A model generated the notes under the pieces. It did not search any database and had not been told where the DNA came from. It was given only the letters and a program-made list of their open reading frames with translations. Positions 50,977-60,131 of a DNA stretch of 64,000 nt are shown piece after piece. Location of the stretch: contig NZ_LZSU01000042.1 in assembly GCF_001665575.1 (NCBI RefSeq), positions 241,242 to 305,241 on the forward strand, given 5' to 3'. Both the position numbers and the translations under genes were made by a program. The DNA comes from Mycobacterium sp. 852013-51886_SCH5428379. Lineage in GTDB: Bacteria; Actinomycetota; Actinomycetes; Mycobacteriales; Mycobacteriaceae. How positions within the stretch are numbered: the stretch's first letter is position 1; every line of letters starts with the position of its first letter.

Positions 50977-52009
50977 GCTCCTCGACGAAGCGGATCGTCT
51001 CGCGACGGTCGACGCCGAGCGGTTGTAGCAGCAACGTGGTGGCGCCGGCCTCGGCGTAGGCGGCCAGCCGCTCCTGCACGAAGCCCTTCGGCCCGATCAA
51101 CGACACGTTGCGGACGAGCTCGTCGGGAACCGCCTCGATGGCCTCGGCCTTCTTGCCGGCGAGGTACAGGTCCTGGATGCGGTCGGCCACCTCGCCGAAG
51201 CCGTACCGGGTGGCGAGCGCGTGGTAGAAGTTCTTGCCGCGCGCACCCATACCGCCGATGTAGAGGGCCAACTGCGGCTTCACCCATGCCAGCCGGTCGT
51301 CGACGTCCTCGCCTACCGCGAGTGCCGCGCTCACCATCACGTCGAGCGGACCCAGGTCTGGATCGCGTTTGGCGAAGCCGGCCCGCAGCGCGTCACCCCA
51401 GACGTCATCGGCGCGCTCGGGGTAGAAGAACACCGGCTGCCAACCTTCGGCGATCTCGGCGGTCAGCTCGACGTTCTTCGGGCCAAGGGCTGCGATGGTG
51501 ATCGGAATACGTTCGCGTACAGGGTGATTGATGAGGTGCAGCGGTTTGCCCAGGCCGGTGCCCCGAGCATCGGGTCCCTCGCTGGGCAGCGGGATCTGAT
51601 AATGGCGCCCATCGAACTCGACGTTCTCGCGCCGCCACACCATGCGGCAGATCTCGACCACCTCGCGGGTGCGGCCGAGCGGTGCGTCGAACGGCACCCC
51701 GTGGAAACCTTCCATCACCTGCGGTCCGGACGTGCCGATGCCCAGCCGGAACCGACCGTCGGACACGTAGTCCAGGCCCGCGGCGGTCATCGCGAGCAGC
51801 GACGGCGTGCGCACGTAGATCGGCACCACGCCGGAGCCGAGCTCGATACGCGAGGTCTTGGCCGCCAGATAGCCGAGCTGGCTCACGGCGTCGAACGAGT
51901 AGGCCTCGGCCACCAGGGCGATGTCGACGCCCACCTGCTCCAGCTCGACCACGTCCTCGACGGCCTCGCGGAAGCCGCCGGCATAGCTCAGGAAGATGCC
52001 TGTACGCAT
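50957..52009 (-). CDS. LLM-class F420-dependent oxidoreductase (MER-like)
   Basis: The 350-residue luciferase-like enzyme begins MRTGIFLSYAGGFREAVEDV and has VALVAEAYSFDAVSQLGYLA-type and LGIGTSGPQVMEGFHGVPF motifs of mycobacterial F420-dependent N5,N10-methylene-H4MPT-reductase-like proteins; mycobacteria lack methanopterin, so the real substrate is unknown. ATG 52009 lies 6 bases after a minus-strand TATAAC and has no ribosome-binding site, so it is probably leaderless. A 12-base palindrome sits just upstream of that -10. The gene is an insertion between the Rv3439c-like and Rv3438-like genes. Confidence 0.92.
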   Translation of the reverse strand: MRTGIFLSYAGGFREAVEDVVELEQVGVDIALVAEAYSFDAVSQLGYLAAKTSRIELGSGVVPIYVRTPSLLAMTAAGLDYVSDGRFRLGIGTSGPQVMEGFHGVPFDAPLGRTREVVEICRMVWRRENVEFDGRHYQIPLPSEGPDARGTGLGKPLHLINHPVRERIPITIAALGPKNVELTAEIAEGWQPVFFYPERADDVWGDALRAGFAKRDPDLGPLDVMVSAALAVGEDVDDRLAWVKPQLALYIGGMGARGKNFYHALATRYGFGEVADRIQDLYLAGKKAEAIEAVPDELVRNVSLIGPKGFVQERLAAYAEAGATTLLLQPLGVDRRETIRFVEELTALLP

Positions 52010-52015
52010 CTCGAC

Positions 52016-52037
52016 GTTATAGCAGCCAACCGGTTGG
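52016..52037 (-). promoter_or_regulatory. Leaderless promoter and palindromic operator of the LLM gene
   Basis: TATAAC (52016-52021 on the minus strand) is a good -10 placed 6 bases before the ATG. CCAACCGGTTGG (52026-52037) is a perfect 12-base palindrome inside the promoter spacer, the classical position for a TetR-type repressor. No TetR gene is adjacent. Confidence 0.62.
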
Positions 52038-52051
52038 TTGGCTCGGGCGGG

Positions 52052-52897
52052 TCAGGGTTTGAGCAGCGCGACGACCTTGTTCTCCAGATCCACCGGATCG
52101 TCCGAGAACGGGTCGAGCACCTCGGTCTTGGGCAGGATCGCCTCGCGATCGCTGAACTCCCGGTACGCCTTGTCGCCGGTCAGCTCATGCAGCAGGTATC
52201 CGGTGAGCAGCGCCCGCACGATCTTCTGGGTGCCTTTGTCCTCGCCGGGCAGCTTGACCGCACGAGCCAGCCGACGGCCCTCGACGAGCCCGCCCGCCGT
52301 GACCTTGTTCACCGCCCGCAGCGTCGCCGGTTTCCAGGCGCGCGCCAGTTCCACGGCGTTGGACCGCAGCGACATCGGATCGCCCGGGTCGGCGAGGATC
52401 AGGCCGGGGGTTTGCAGAGCCGCGGCGGGTTCGACCGCCGCGGGCCGCGTAAAGGTCGGGAACAGCGCCGCGACCGCCTTGAGCCGGCCGGGGACGCCGG
52501 CGGCGGTGAAGACCGCGGCCGACCCGCCGAAGCCGTGTCCGGCGACCCCCAGTTTGGTGGGGTGCACGCTGATCTTCCCCGGGCCCAGCCGCACGCCGGT
52601 GATGATGTCGAGGGTGGTGCCCAGATCGAAGGCCAGATTCAGCACTGACGGCGCCAGACCGGTCTGGGTGTCCGGTGCCGCCGCCACGATGCCCCACGAG
52701 GCGAGGTGCTCGAGGGTTCCGTTGTAACGGTGGCCGGCCGCCAGCCAGTCGTGGCCGAACGCCACACCGGGCAGGTTCATCCCCGTCTCGGGGGTGTACA
52801 CGACGCCCGGCAACCCGGCGAAGGCCAGGTCGCCTCGGAGAACGCGGTGCGGGCCGCGTCGGGTCAGAGCCTTGAACAGCTTCTTCGTGCTGGCCAC
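52052..52897 (-). CDS. Dienelactone-hydrolase-like alpha/beta-fold protein (Rv3438-like)
   Basis: The 281-residue protein has an alpha/beta hydrolase fold (GVAFGHDWLAAGHRYNGTLE, GPGKISVHPTKLGVAGHGFG). The nucleophile elbow reads GHGFGGSAA, with Gly where the family has Ser or Cys, so hydrolase activity is doubtful; a Ser lies three residues on. The start is GTG 52897 (VASTKKLFKALTRRGPHRVL), although the frame is open for 40 more codons. It is divergent from glmS, matching Rv3438 next to Rv3436c (glmS). Confidence 0.87.
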   Translation of the reverse strand: MASTKKLFKALTRRGPHRVLRGDLAFAGLPGVVYTPETGMNLPGVAFGHDWLAAGHRYNGTLEHLASWGIVAAAPDTQTGLAPSVLNLAFDLGTTLDIITGVRLGPGKISVHPTKLGVAGHGFGGSAAVFTAAGVPGRLKAVAALFPTFTRPAAVEPAAALQTPGLILADPGDPMSLRSNAVELARAWKPATLRAVNKVTAGGLVEGRRLARAVKLPGEDKGTQKIVRALLTGYLLHELTGDKAYREFSDREAILPKTEVLDPFSDDPVDLENKVVALLKP

Positions 52898-53031
52898 CCG
52901 ACGACCGTAGCTCACCGCCGGGTCCCGTCGGCAGAGTCCCGGAACGTGACGCAACCGTTGTCCCAGTTCAGCGTGCCGAACGACGGCTGACGAGCCGGTT
53001 CGGCGCGCCGCGTGCACTATCCTGGGTGCTC

Positions 53032-54900
53032 ATGTGTGGAATCGTTGGCTACGTCGGGCAGCGCCCTGCCTGCCGCATCGTGGTCGATGCGTTGCACCGG
53101 ATGGAATACCGCGGTTACGACTCGGCCGGAATTGCGCTGCTGGACGGGCACGGCGGGATGAGTGTGCACCGCAAGGCGGGCCGCCTGGCGAACCTCGGTG
53201 AGGTGCTCGACTGCGCTGACCAGCGTGTCCTCGAGGGGCAGACCGGCCTCGGGCACACCCGCTGGGCCACCCACGGCCGACCGACCGACCGCAACGCCCA
53301 CCCGCACCGCGATGCCGACGGCAAGATCGCCGTCGTCCACAACGGCATCATCGAGAACTACGCCGCCCTGCGCGGTGAACTCGAAGACGCCGGCATCGAA
53401 TTCGCCAGCGACACCGACACCGAGGTCGCCGTCCACCTCGTCGGCAGGCAGTACCGCTACGGCGACACCGCCGGCGACTTCGCCGCCTCCGTGTTCGCGG
53501 TGGTCCGCCGCCTCGAGGGCCACTTCACGCTGGTCTTCGCCAACGCCGACGAACCCGGCACCATCGTCGCCGCGCGCCGGTCGACGCCACTAGTCGTCGG
53601 CGTGGGCGACGGCGAGATGTTCGTCAGCTCCGACGTGGCGGCGTTCATCGAATTCACCCGGCACGCCGTCGAACTCGGGCAGGACCAGGCCGTAGTCATC
53701 ACCGCGGACGGATACGAGATCTACGACTTCGACGGCAACCGAGCGGACGAGAATGCTCGGGAGTTCCAGATCGACTGGGACCTGTCGGCCGCCGAAAAGG
53801 GTGGCTACGAGTACTTCATGCTCAAGGAGATCGCCGAGCAGCCCGCCGCGGTGGCCGACACGCTGCTCGGGCACTTCGTCGACAGCCGCATCGTGCTCGA
53901 CGAACAGCGGCTCAGCAGCCAGGAACTCCGCGACATCGACAAGGTGTTCGTCGTCGCCTGCGGCACCGCCTACCACTCGGGGCTGCTGGCCAAGTACGCC
54001 ATCGAGCACTGGACCCGCCTCCCGGTCGAGGTGGAGCTGGCCAGCGAGTTCCGCTACCGCGATCCGGTGCTCGACCGCAGCACGCTGGTGGTCGCCATCT
54101 CTCAATCCGGCGAAACGGCCGACACCCTCGAAGCGGTCCGGCACGCCAAGAAACAGAAGGCCAAGGTCCTGGCCATCTGCAACACCAACGGCAGCCAGAT
54201 CCCGCGCGAGGCCGACGCGGTGCTCTACACCCGCGCGGGGCCCGAGATCGGCGTCGCCGCCACCAAGACCTTCCTCGCGCAAATCGCCGCAAACTACCTC
54301 GTCGGTCTGGCGCTCGCGCAGGCCCGCGGCACGAAGTACCCCGATGAGGTGGCCCGCGAATACCAGGAGCTCGAGGCGATGCCTGCGCTGGTGTCGCAGG
54401 TGCTCAAGCACATGGACGGCGTGGCCGAACTGGGTCGCCGGTTCGCCGACAAACCGACGATCCTGTTCCTCGGCCGCCACGTCGGCTACCCGGTGGCGCT
54501 CGAAGGGGCGCTCAAGCTCAAGGAACTGGCCTACATGCACGCCGAGGGTTTCGCCGCCGGCGAGCTCAAACACGGCCCGATCGCGCTGATCGACGAGGAT
54601 CTGCCCGTCATCGTCGTCATGCCGTCACCGAAGGGCGCCTCGCTGCTGCACGCGAAGATGCTGTCCAACATCCGCGAGATCCAGGCGCGCGGTGCGGTGA
54701 CGATCGTCATCGCCGAGGAGGGGGACGACACCGTCCGCCCCTACGCCGACCACATCTTCGAGATTCCCGCCACCACAACGCTTTTCCAGCCGTTGCTGTC
54801 GACCGTCCCGCTGCAGATCTTCGCCGCCTCGGTGGCGCGGGCCCGCGGGTACGACGTGGACAAGCCGCGCAACCTGGCGAAGTCCGTCACCGTCGAATAG
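53032..54900 (+). CDS. glmS: Glutamine-fructose-6-phosphate aminotransferase (isomerising)
   Basis: GlmS makes glucosamine-6-phosphate from fructose-6-phosphate and glutamine, the first step to UDP-GlcNAc. The 622-residue enzyme has the N-terminal nucleophile Cys2 (MCGIVGYVGQ), the glutaminase motif GHTRWATHGRPTDRNAHPH, two SIS domains (VVACGTAYHSGLLAKY, VVAISQSGETADTLEAVRHA) and the C-terminal DKPRNLAKSVTVE. ATG 53032 has no ribosome-binding site; CACTAT (53015-53020) 11 bases upstream could be a -10 for a near-leaderless message. No glmS ribozyme is present, as expected for actinobacteria. The next start is convergent at 55014. Confidence 0.98.
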   Translation: MCGIVGYVGQRPACRIVVDALHRMEYRGYDSAGIALLDGHGGMSVHRKAGRLANLGEVLDCADQRVLEGQTGLGHTRWATHGRPTDRNAHPHRDADGKIAVVHNGIIENYAALRGELEDAGIEFASDTDTEVAVHLVGRQYRYGDTAGDFAASVFAVVRRLEGHFTLVFANADEPGTIVAARRSTPLVVGVGDGEMFVSSDVAAFIEFTRHAVELGQDQAVVITADGYEIYDFDGNRADENAREFQIDWDLSAAEKGGYEYFMLKEIAEQPAAVADTLLGHFVDSRIVLDEQRLSSQELRDIDKVFVVACGTAYHSGLLAKYAIEHWTRLPVEVELASEFRYRDPVLDRSTLVVAISQSGETADTLEAVRHAKKQKAKVLAICNTNGSQIPREADAVLYTRAGPEIGVAATKTFLAQIAANYLVGLALAQARGTKYPDEVAREYQELEAMPALVSQVLKHMDGVAELGRRFADKPTILFLGRHVGYPVALEGALKLKELAYMHAEGFAAGELKHGPIALIDEDLPVIVVMPSPKGASLLHAKMLSNIREIQARGAVTIVIAEEGDDTVRPYADHIFEIPATTTLFQPLLSTVPLQIFAASVARARGYDVDKPRNLAKSVTVE

Positions 54901-55013
54901 TGGCCCGAGAAGTGTTGGCGCGCGGTCAGGTCGCGTTGTGGCCGACCGTCTCGCACACGCTCAACGGCGACGAGGTCGACGGAGTGCCGGAGCGTCGTAC
55001 GCCCGGGGGGTGA

Positions 55014-55667
55014 TCACCCGGCGGGGTGCCAGCCGTGCATCGCCCGCTCCATCTGCCGCATGTCGAGCGCGTCGACCTCCAGTCGCTGCTGGTGTTCGCA
55101 GGCGCGCATCCCGTCGAGGAGCAGTGCCACATACCGCCGCCACAGTTCGGGTTCGACGTGGCCGGCCCAGGCGCTGACGGTGCCGGCCAGCAGACCGATC
55201 ACCGGAGTGTCGCTGGGCTCGATGTCTGCGCGGAGATGGCCGTCGTGGCGGGCCCGCTCCACGAGCTTCGTGGTCAGCGGCACCAGGCGTTCCCGCGCCC
55301 GTTCGACGCGGTCACCGCCGTAGGCCTTGCTGTACACGATCTCCCGCAGACCGCGGTCGGTGGCGGTCAGACGGCACTGATGCTCGATGAACCACACGAA
55401 CCCTTCCCATGAATTCTCGTGCTGCAGAGCGGTTTCCGCGAGGCGCGCGACCTCGTCGATGCCGTCCTCGAAGATCGCCTCGATGAGTTCGTCCTTGGTG
55501 GCGAAGCGCCGGTACACCGTGCCGACTCCGACGCCCGCGTGATGGGCGACGTCGTTGAGGGTGGCCTCCATACCCTTGACGGCGAACAGCTCACGAGCGG
55601 CGGTGAGCACGCGCTGCCGGTTGCGCTGCGCGTCCTTGCGCAGGCCACGACACGGTTTGTCAATCAC
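55014..55667 (-). CDS. TetR-family regulator divergent from mmpS-mmpL
   Basis: The 217-residue product has an N-terminal TetR helix-turn-helix (RVLTAARELFAVKGMEATLN, VAHHAGVGVGTVYRRFATKD) and a C-terminal ligand-binding domain of the TetR_C_33-like type. GTG 55667 is the start. It is divergent from mmpS-mmpL, whose promoter spacer contains a TATCCGGATA palindrome, so it is probably the repressor of the efflux pair and of itself. The stop lies inside a GGGTGATCACCC palindrome (55008-55019). The inducer is unknown. Confidence 0.93.
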   Translation of the reverse strand: MIDKPCRGLRKDAQRNRQRVLTAARELFAVKGMEATLNDVAHHAGVGVGTVYRRFATKDELIEAIFEDGIDEVARLAETALQHENSWEGFVWFIEHQCRLTATDRGLREIVYSKAYGGDRVERARERLVPLTTKLVERARHDGHLRADIEPSDTPVIGLLAGTVSAWAGHVEPELWRRYVALLLDGMRACEHQQRLEVDALDMRQMERAMHGWHPAG

Positions 55668-55707
55668 GGAATCCAGTTTAGTGATGTGACTTACTCGGAC
55701 CCCGTAA

Positions 55708-55752
55708 CCGGATTGACTCTATCCGGATAGCGGGTTTAGATTCCTACCGGAT
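55708..55752 (+). promoter_or_regulatory. Promoter of mmpS-mmpL with CCGGAT operator repeats
   Basis: TTGACT (55713-55718), an 18-base spacer and TAGATT (55737-55742) form a good promoter. The 10-base palindrome TATCCGGATA (55720-55729) fills the spacer, and further CCGGAT copies lie at 55708 and 55747. The arrangement suits TetR binding that excludes RNA polymerase. Confidence 0.7.
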
Positions 55753-55877
55753 CGCCTGCCGACTGGTGGCTCGTGCGTCCCCTCATCGAAAGGCGCGACC
55801 TTGCCTGCAGCCCCTGCGCGCGCGAGAAGATCCGGACAACCGTTGTGCTCCAAGGGCGTTCGCCTTGGGTGCACCCG

Positions 55878-56303
55878 GTGATCGGTGTCGTGAAGCGGGT
55901 GTGGCTGCCCGTACTGGTCGTGGCCGCGATCACGGTCGGCGTGCTGACCGTGTCACAACTGCGCTCGGTTTTCGGCTCCGACGGCGCGATCGTCACGCCG
56001 ATCGACGCCGATACCGCCGACTCGTTCAACCCCAAGGTCGTCACCTATGAGGTCTTCGGTTCGGGGTCGTACGCCACCATCAACTATGCCGATCTCGACG
56101 GCAAGCCGCAGCGCACCGGTCAGGTCAGCCTGCCGTGGTCGCTGACCCTGGAGACGACGCTGCCGTCGGTGATGCCGAACATCATGGCCCAGGGCGACGG
56201 CCACTCCCTCAGCTGCCGCGTCACCGTCGACGGCGAGGTCGAAGACGAAAGGACGGCCCAGGGTTTGAACGCCGCCACCTACTGCCTGGTGAAGGCCGCA
56301 TGA
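55878..56303 (+). CDS. mmpS: MmpS-family accessory protein
   Basis: MmpS proteins are small bitopic partners of MmpL transporters, facing the periplasm. From GTG 55878 the product is 141 residues, the family norm, with one N-terminal transmembrane helix (LPVLVVAAITVGVLTV) and the periplasmic domain EVFGSGSYATINYADLDGKP, QVSLPWSLTLETTLPSVMPN and CRVTVDGEVEDERTAQG with two cysteines. The frame is open to GTG 55773, but the extra residues do not look like MmpS. It resembles MmpS4/MmpS5. Its stop overlaps the mmpL start as ATGA. Confidence 0.93.
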   Translation: MIGVVKRVWLPVLVVAAITVGVLTVSQLRSVFGSDGAIVTPIDADTADSFNPKVVTYEVFGSGSYATINYADLDGKPQRTGQVSLPWSLTLETTLPSVMPNIMAQGDGHSLSCRVTVDGEVEDERTAQGLNAATYCLVKAA

Positions 56304-59203
56304 CCACCGGTGCCGGCGACGCACCGACCGACGAGATGCGGCCCGTCCGGCACGCGGCCGCGTCCCGGCCCCGCCTGCCGCGGTCCCTCCGCATCTTCGC
56401 CGTGCCGATCGTGCTGGGGTGGATCGCCGTCGTCGCCTTCCTCAACACGGCCGTTCCACAGCTCGAAGAGGTCGGGAAGCTTCGCGCAGTGTCGATGAGT
56501 CCCAACGATGCTCCCGCGTTGATCGCGACCAAGCAGGTCGGGGAGAAGTTCGAAGAGTACGACACGTCGAGCTCGGTGATGATCGTGCTCGAGGGCGAGG
56601 ACCCGCTGGGGCCCGACGCCCACGCGTTCTACGACGAGATCGTCCGGGACCTCAACGCCGATGCCGCGTATGTCCAGCACGTCCAGGACTTCTGGGGCGA
56701 CACGCTGACCGCCGCCGGTGCCCAGAGCATCGACGGTAAGGCCGCCTACGTGCAGGTCTTCATCTCCGGCGACCAGGGCGAGGCGCTGGCCAACGAGTCG
56801 GTGAACGCGGTGCGCGACATCGTCGAGGGCACCGAGCCGCCGCCCGGGGTCAAGGCATACGTCACGGGGCCCGCGGCGCTGACCACCGACCAGAACATCG
56901 TCGGCGACGCCAGCATGAAGACGATCGAGGCGGCGACGATCGTCATCATCATTCTGATGTTGCTGATCATCTACCGGTCGGTCGTCACGATGTTGATCAC
57001 CATGGTGATGGTCTTCGTCGGGCTCTTCTCGGCCCGCGGCATCGTCTCATTCCTGGGTTACCACGAGGTCTTCGGACTCACCACCTTCGCCACGAGCATG
57101 GTGGTGACACTGGCCATCGCGGCGGCCACCGACTACGCGATCTTCCTGATCGGGCGCTATCAGGAGGCCCGGCGATCGGGAATGGACCGGGAGTCGGCCT
57201 ATTACGACATGTTCCACGGCACCGCACACGTGGTGCTCGCCTCGGGGATGACCATCGCCGGTGCGACGGCGTGCCTGCACTTCACCCGGTTACCGTATTT
57301 CCAGAGCATGGGCTATCCGCTCGCGATCGGAATGACGATCGTGGTGGCCGCCGCGCTCACCCTGGGGCCCGCGTTGATCTCGATCGTGACGCGGTTCGGA
57401 AAGGTGCTCGAGCCGAAGGGAACTGGACGCGCCCGCGGCTGGCGGCGGCTGGGGGCGGCCACCGTCCGATGGCCGGGAGCCATCCTGGTGGGTGCGGTGG
57501 CGCTGTGCATGGTCGGCCTGTTGACTCTGCCCGGCTACCACACCACCTACAACGACCGCATCTACCTGCCCGACGACGTACCTGCCAACGTCGGCTACGC
57601 GGCGTCTGACCGTCACTTCTCCGACGCCAAGATGAACCCGGATCTGGTGATGGTCGAATCCGACCACGACATGCGCAATCCGGCGGACTTCCTGGTTATC
57701 GACAAGATCGCCAAGGCGATCGTCCGGGTGCATGGGATCGCCTCGGTCACCACCATCACCCGGCCCGACGGCAAGCCCATCAAGCACGCGTCCTTGGCGT
57801 ACACGGTGAGCCAGAGCGGCACCGGCCAGGTGATGAACAACGATTTCCAGCAGCGCGTCCTGGATAACACGTTGCAGCAGGCCAACGAGATGCAGGTGAC
57901 CATCGACTCGATGGAGACGATGCAGCACATCACACTCGAGCTGGCCGAGGTCACCGGACGGATGGCCGACAAGATGGAGGACACATCGGCGAATCTCAAC
58001 GAGGTGCGGGACCATCTGGCTGATTTCGACGATCAGTTCCGGCCGATCCGCAACTACTTCTATTGGGAGCCGCACTGTTTCAGCATCCCGATGTGCAACG
58101 CGCTGCGGTCGGTGTTCGACAGCCTCGACGGCATCAGCACGATGTCGGACGACTTCACCGACCTGGTTCCCGACATCCGGCGGATGGCCGAGCTGACGCC
58201 GCAGATGGCGGCGACCATGCCGGCGATGATCCAGACGATGAAGAACCAGAAGCAGATCATGCTGAACCAGTACCAGGCGCAGAGGATGCAGCAGGACCAG
58301 AACATGGCCATGCAGGAGGATGCGACGGCGATGGGGGAGGCGTTCGACACCGCCCGCAACGACGACACCTTCTATCTGCCGCCGGAGGCGTTCGGCACCG
58401 CCGACTTCCAGCGCGGCCTGAAGCTGTTCATGTCACCCGACGGTAAGGCGGTGCGATTCACCGTGTTTCACCAGGGCGACCCGCTGACCGAGGACGGTAC
58501 CGAACGCATCGAGCCGTTGCGAATCGCAGCCGCCGACGCTATCAAAGGCACCCCGCTGGAGGGATCGACCGTGTACGTCGGCGGCAGCGCGGCGATGTAT
58601 AAGGACATGCAGCAAGGTGCTGATTACGACCTGCTCATCGCCGCGGTCGCGTCGCTGATCCTGATCTTCCTGATTATGGTGCTCCTCACCCGGGCCGTCG
58701 CCGCTGCCGCGGTCATCGTCGGCACCGTGGTGCTCAGCCTGGGCGCCTCCTTCGGACTATCGGTCCTGTTGTGGCAGCACGTCATTGGCATTCCGCTGGG
58801 CTGGATGGTGCTGCCGATGTCGGTGATCGTGCTGCTCGCCGTGGGTGCGGACTACAACCTGCTGCTGGTGTCGCGGATGAAGGAGGAAATCCACGCCGGT
58901 CTCAAGACCGGGATCATCCGGTCCATGGCCGGCACCGGATCGGTGGTGACCGCCGCCGGATTCGTGTTCGCGTTCACCATGATCGGCATGATCGTCGGTG
59001 ACATGGTGACCATCGGCCAGGTCGGCACCACCATCGGTCTGGGCCTGCTCTTCGACACGTTGATCGTGCGGTCGCTCATGACGCCGTCGATCGCGGCCCT
59101 CATGGGCAGGTGGTTCTGGTGGCCCACGCATGTGCGGCCACGTCCGAAGCCCCAACCGTGGCCGGCGCCGGCCACCGCCGCGCATGTCGTCGGCCCGCAG
59201 TGA
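56300..59203 (+). CDS. mmpL: MmpL-family RND transporter
   Basis: The 967-residue MMPL/RND transporter has about twelve transmembrane helices in two halves, each with a large periplasmic loop. The Asp-Tyr pairs that carry proton flow in this family are present in AAATDYAIFLIGRYQEARRS (first half) and AVGADYNLLLVSRMKEEIHA (second half). The second loop is long and coiled-coil-like with Met/Gln-rich stretches (MKNQKQIMLNQYQAQRMQQD). No C-terminal cytoplasmic domain of the MmpL3 type is present. With MmpS it likely exports a lipid, siderophore or drug under TetR control; MmpS5-MmpL5-type function is the closest guess. Confidence 0.95.
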   Translation: MTTGAGDAPTDEMRPVRHAAASRPRLPRSLRIFAVPIVLGWIAVVAFLNTAVPQLEEVGKLRAVSMSPNDAPALIATKQVGEKFEEYDTSSSVMIVLEGEDPLGPDAHAFYDEIVRDLNADAAYVQHVQDFWGDTLTAAGAQSIDGKAAYVQVFISGDQGEALANESVNAVRDIVEGTEPPPGVKAYVTGPAALTTDQNIVGDASMKTIEAATIVIIILMLLIIYRSVVTMLITMVMVFVGLFSARGIVSFLGYHEVFGLTTFATSMVVTLAIAAATDYAIFLIGRYQEARRSGMDRESAYYDMFHGTAHVVLASGMTIAGATACLHFTRLPYFQSMGYPLAIGMTIVVAAALTLGPALISIVTRFGKVLEPKGTGRARGWRRLGAATVRWPGAILVGAVALCMVGLLTLPGYHTTYNDRIYLPDDVPANVGYAASDRHFSDAKMNPDLVMVESDHDMRNPADFLVIDKIAKAIVRVHGIASVTTITRPDGKPIKHASLAYTVSQSGTGQVMNNDFQQRVLDNTLQQANEMQVTIDSMETMQHITLELAEVTGRMADKMEDTSANLNEVRDHLADFDDQFRPIRNYFYWEPHCFSIPMCNALRSVFDSLDGISTMSDDFTDLVPDIRRMAELTPQMAATMPAMIQTMKNQKQIMLNQYQAQRMQQDQNMAMQEDATAMGEAFDTARNDDTFYLPPEAFGTADFQRGLKLFMSPDGKAVRFTVFHQGDPLTEDGTERIEPLRIAAADAIKGTPLEGSTVYVGGSAAMYKDMQQGADYDLLIAAVASLILIFLIMVLLTRAVAAAAVIVGTVVLSLGASFGLSVLLWQHVIGIPLGWMVLPMSVIVLLAVGADYNLLLVSRMKEEIHAGLKTGIIRSMAGTGSVVTAAGFVFAFTMIGMIVGDMVTIGQVGTTIGLGLLFDTLIVRSLMTPSIAALMGRWFWWPTHVRPRPKPQPWPAPATAAHVVGPQ

Positions 59204-59221
59204 CCACGGGTAGACGGCCGG

Positions 59222-60130
59222 TCACACCTTTTCGGGGACGAGGTCGGCTCCTCCTGAAACCGGCAGTGCTGCATGGTGTTCGAGGAACGGGCGGATGAGC
59301 GCGACAACCTCTTCGAGCTTGCTCTCCAGGAGGAAGTGCCCGCCGTCGAGTAGGTTGATATCAGCTCCGGGCAGGTCACGGCCGAATGCCAGCGCACCGT
59401 CCGGGCCGAAGATCTCGTCGTTGCGGCCCCACACCGCCAGCAGTGGCACCTGCGATGACCGGAAGTACTCGTGCACAGCGGGATACAGCTCGACGTTGCT
59501 GAGGTAGTCGGCGAACAGCTCCAGCTGCGCGTCGACCCTGTCGGGGCTGGAAGCCACCGCCCGGTGCGCCGCGACCCACACGTCCGGATCGACCACTGTC
59601 GGATCGGCGACCCCGTGGGTGTACTGCCATTCGAGACCTTCGATGCTGATCAGCTCGCGCAGTGCGGCCGCGTTGGCCTCGGTGCGCTCACGCCCGTAGG
59701 CGAAGAGCGGTTCCATCGCGTCGCCGACGAACCCTTCCACGTAGGCGTTGCCGTTCTGGGTGACGATCGCGCTGATGCGATCAGGGTGCCGCAGTGCCAG
59801 GCGCCACCCCACGGGTGCGCCGTAGTCCTGGACGTAGAGCGCGTAGCGCCGCAGGCCGAGGTGGGCGAGCAGGGCGTCGACGTGGTCGGCGAGGTTGTCG
59901 AAGGTGTAGTCGAAGTCGGCGGCGGCCGGCACGTGGGAGTGGCCGAAGCCGGGATAGTCCGGCGCGATGACGCGATAGCGGTCGGCCAGCGCCGGAATCA
60001 GCCGTCGGTACATGTGCGAGGACGCCGGTGTCCCGTGCAGCAGCACGATCGCGGGATCAGACGGATCGCCGGCCTCCCGATAGAAGATCTGTCGACCGGC
60101 GATCTCGGCGAAGCGGTGATAGGTGATCAT
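59222..60130 (-). CDS. Alpha/beta hydrolase with Asp nucleophile (haloalkane dehalogenase/epoxide hydrolase-like)
   Basis: The 302-residue enzyme has the oxyanion-loop HGTPASSHMYRRL, nucleophile Asp102 in YVQDYGAPVGWRLAL, acid Asp238 in WGRNDEIFGP and His265 in DGGHFLLES. An Asp nucleophile is typical of haloalkane dehalogenases and epoxide hydrolases; Tyr103 replaces the halide-binding Trp of most dehalogenases, so the reaction cannot be fixed. ATG 60130 with AAGGAG 7 bases upstream is the start. It is divergent from a CGNR regulator, and both share an array of GTTAGA half-sites (60132-60216). MmpL is convergent. Confidence 0.9.
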   Translation of the reverse strand: MITYHRFAEIAGRQIFYREAGDPSDPAIVLLHGTPASSHMYRRLIPALADRYRVIAPDYPGFGHSHVPAAADFDYTFDNLADHVDALLAHLGLRRYALYVQDYGAPVGWRLALRHPDRISAIVTQNGNAYVEGFVGDAMEPLFAYGRERTEANAAALRELISIEGLEWQYTHGVADPTVVDPDVWVAAHRAVASSPDRVDAQLELFADYLSNVELYPAVHEYFRSSQVPLLAVWGRNDEIFGPDGALAFGRDLPGADINLLDGGHFLLESKLEEVVALIRPFLEHHAALPVSGGADLVPEKV

Positions 60131-60131
60131 G

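Noticed and set aside
52898..53031. Possible glmS ribozyme or riboswitch upstream of glmS
   Set aside because: The gap is only 134 bases, the start appears near-leaderless, and no ribozyme core is recognisable; these occur mainly in Firmicutes.
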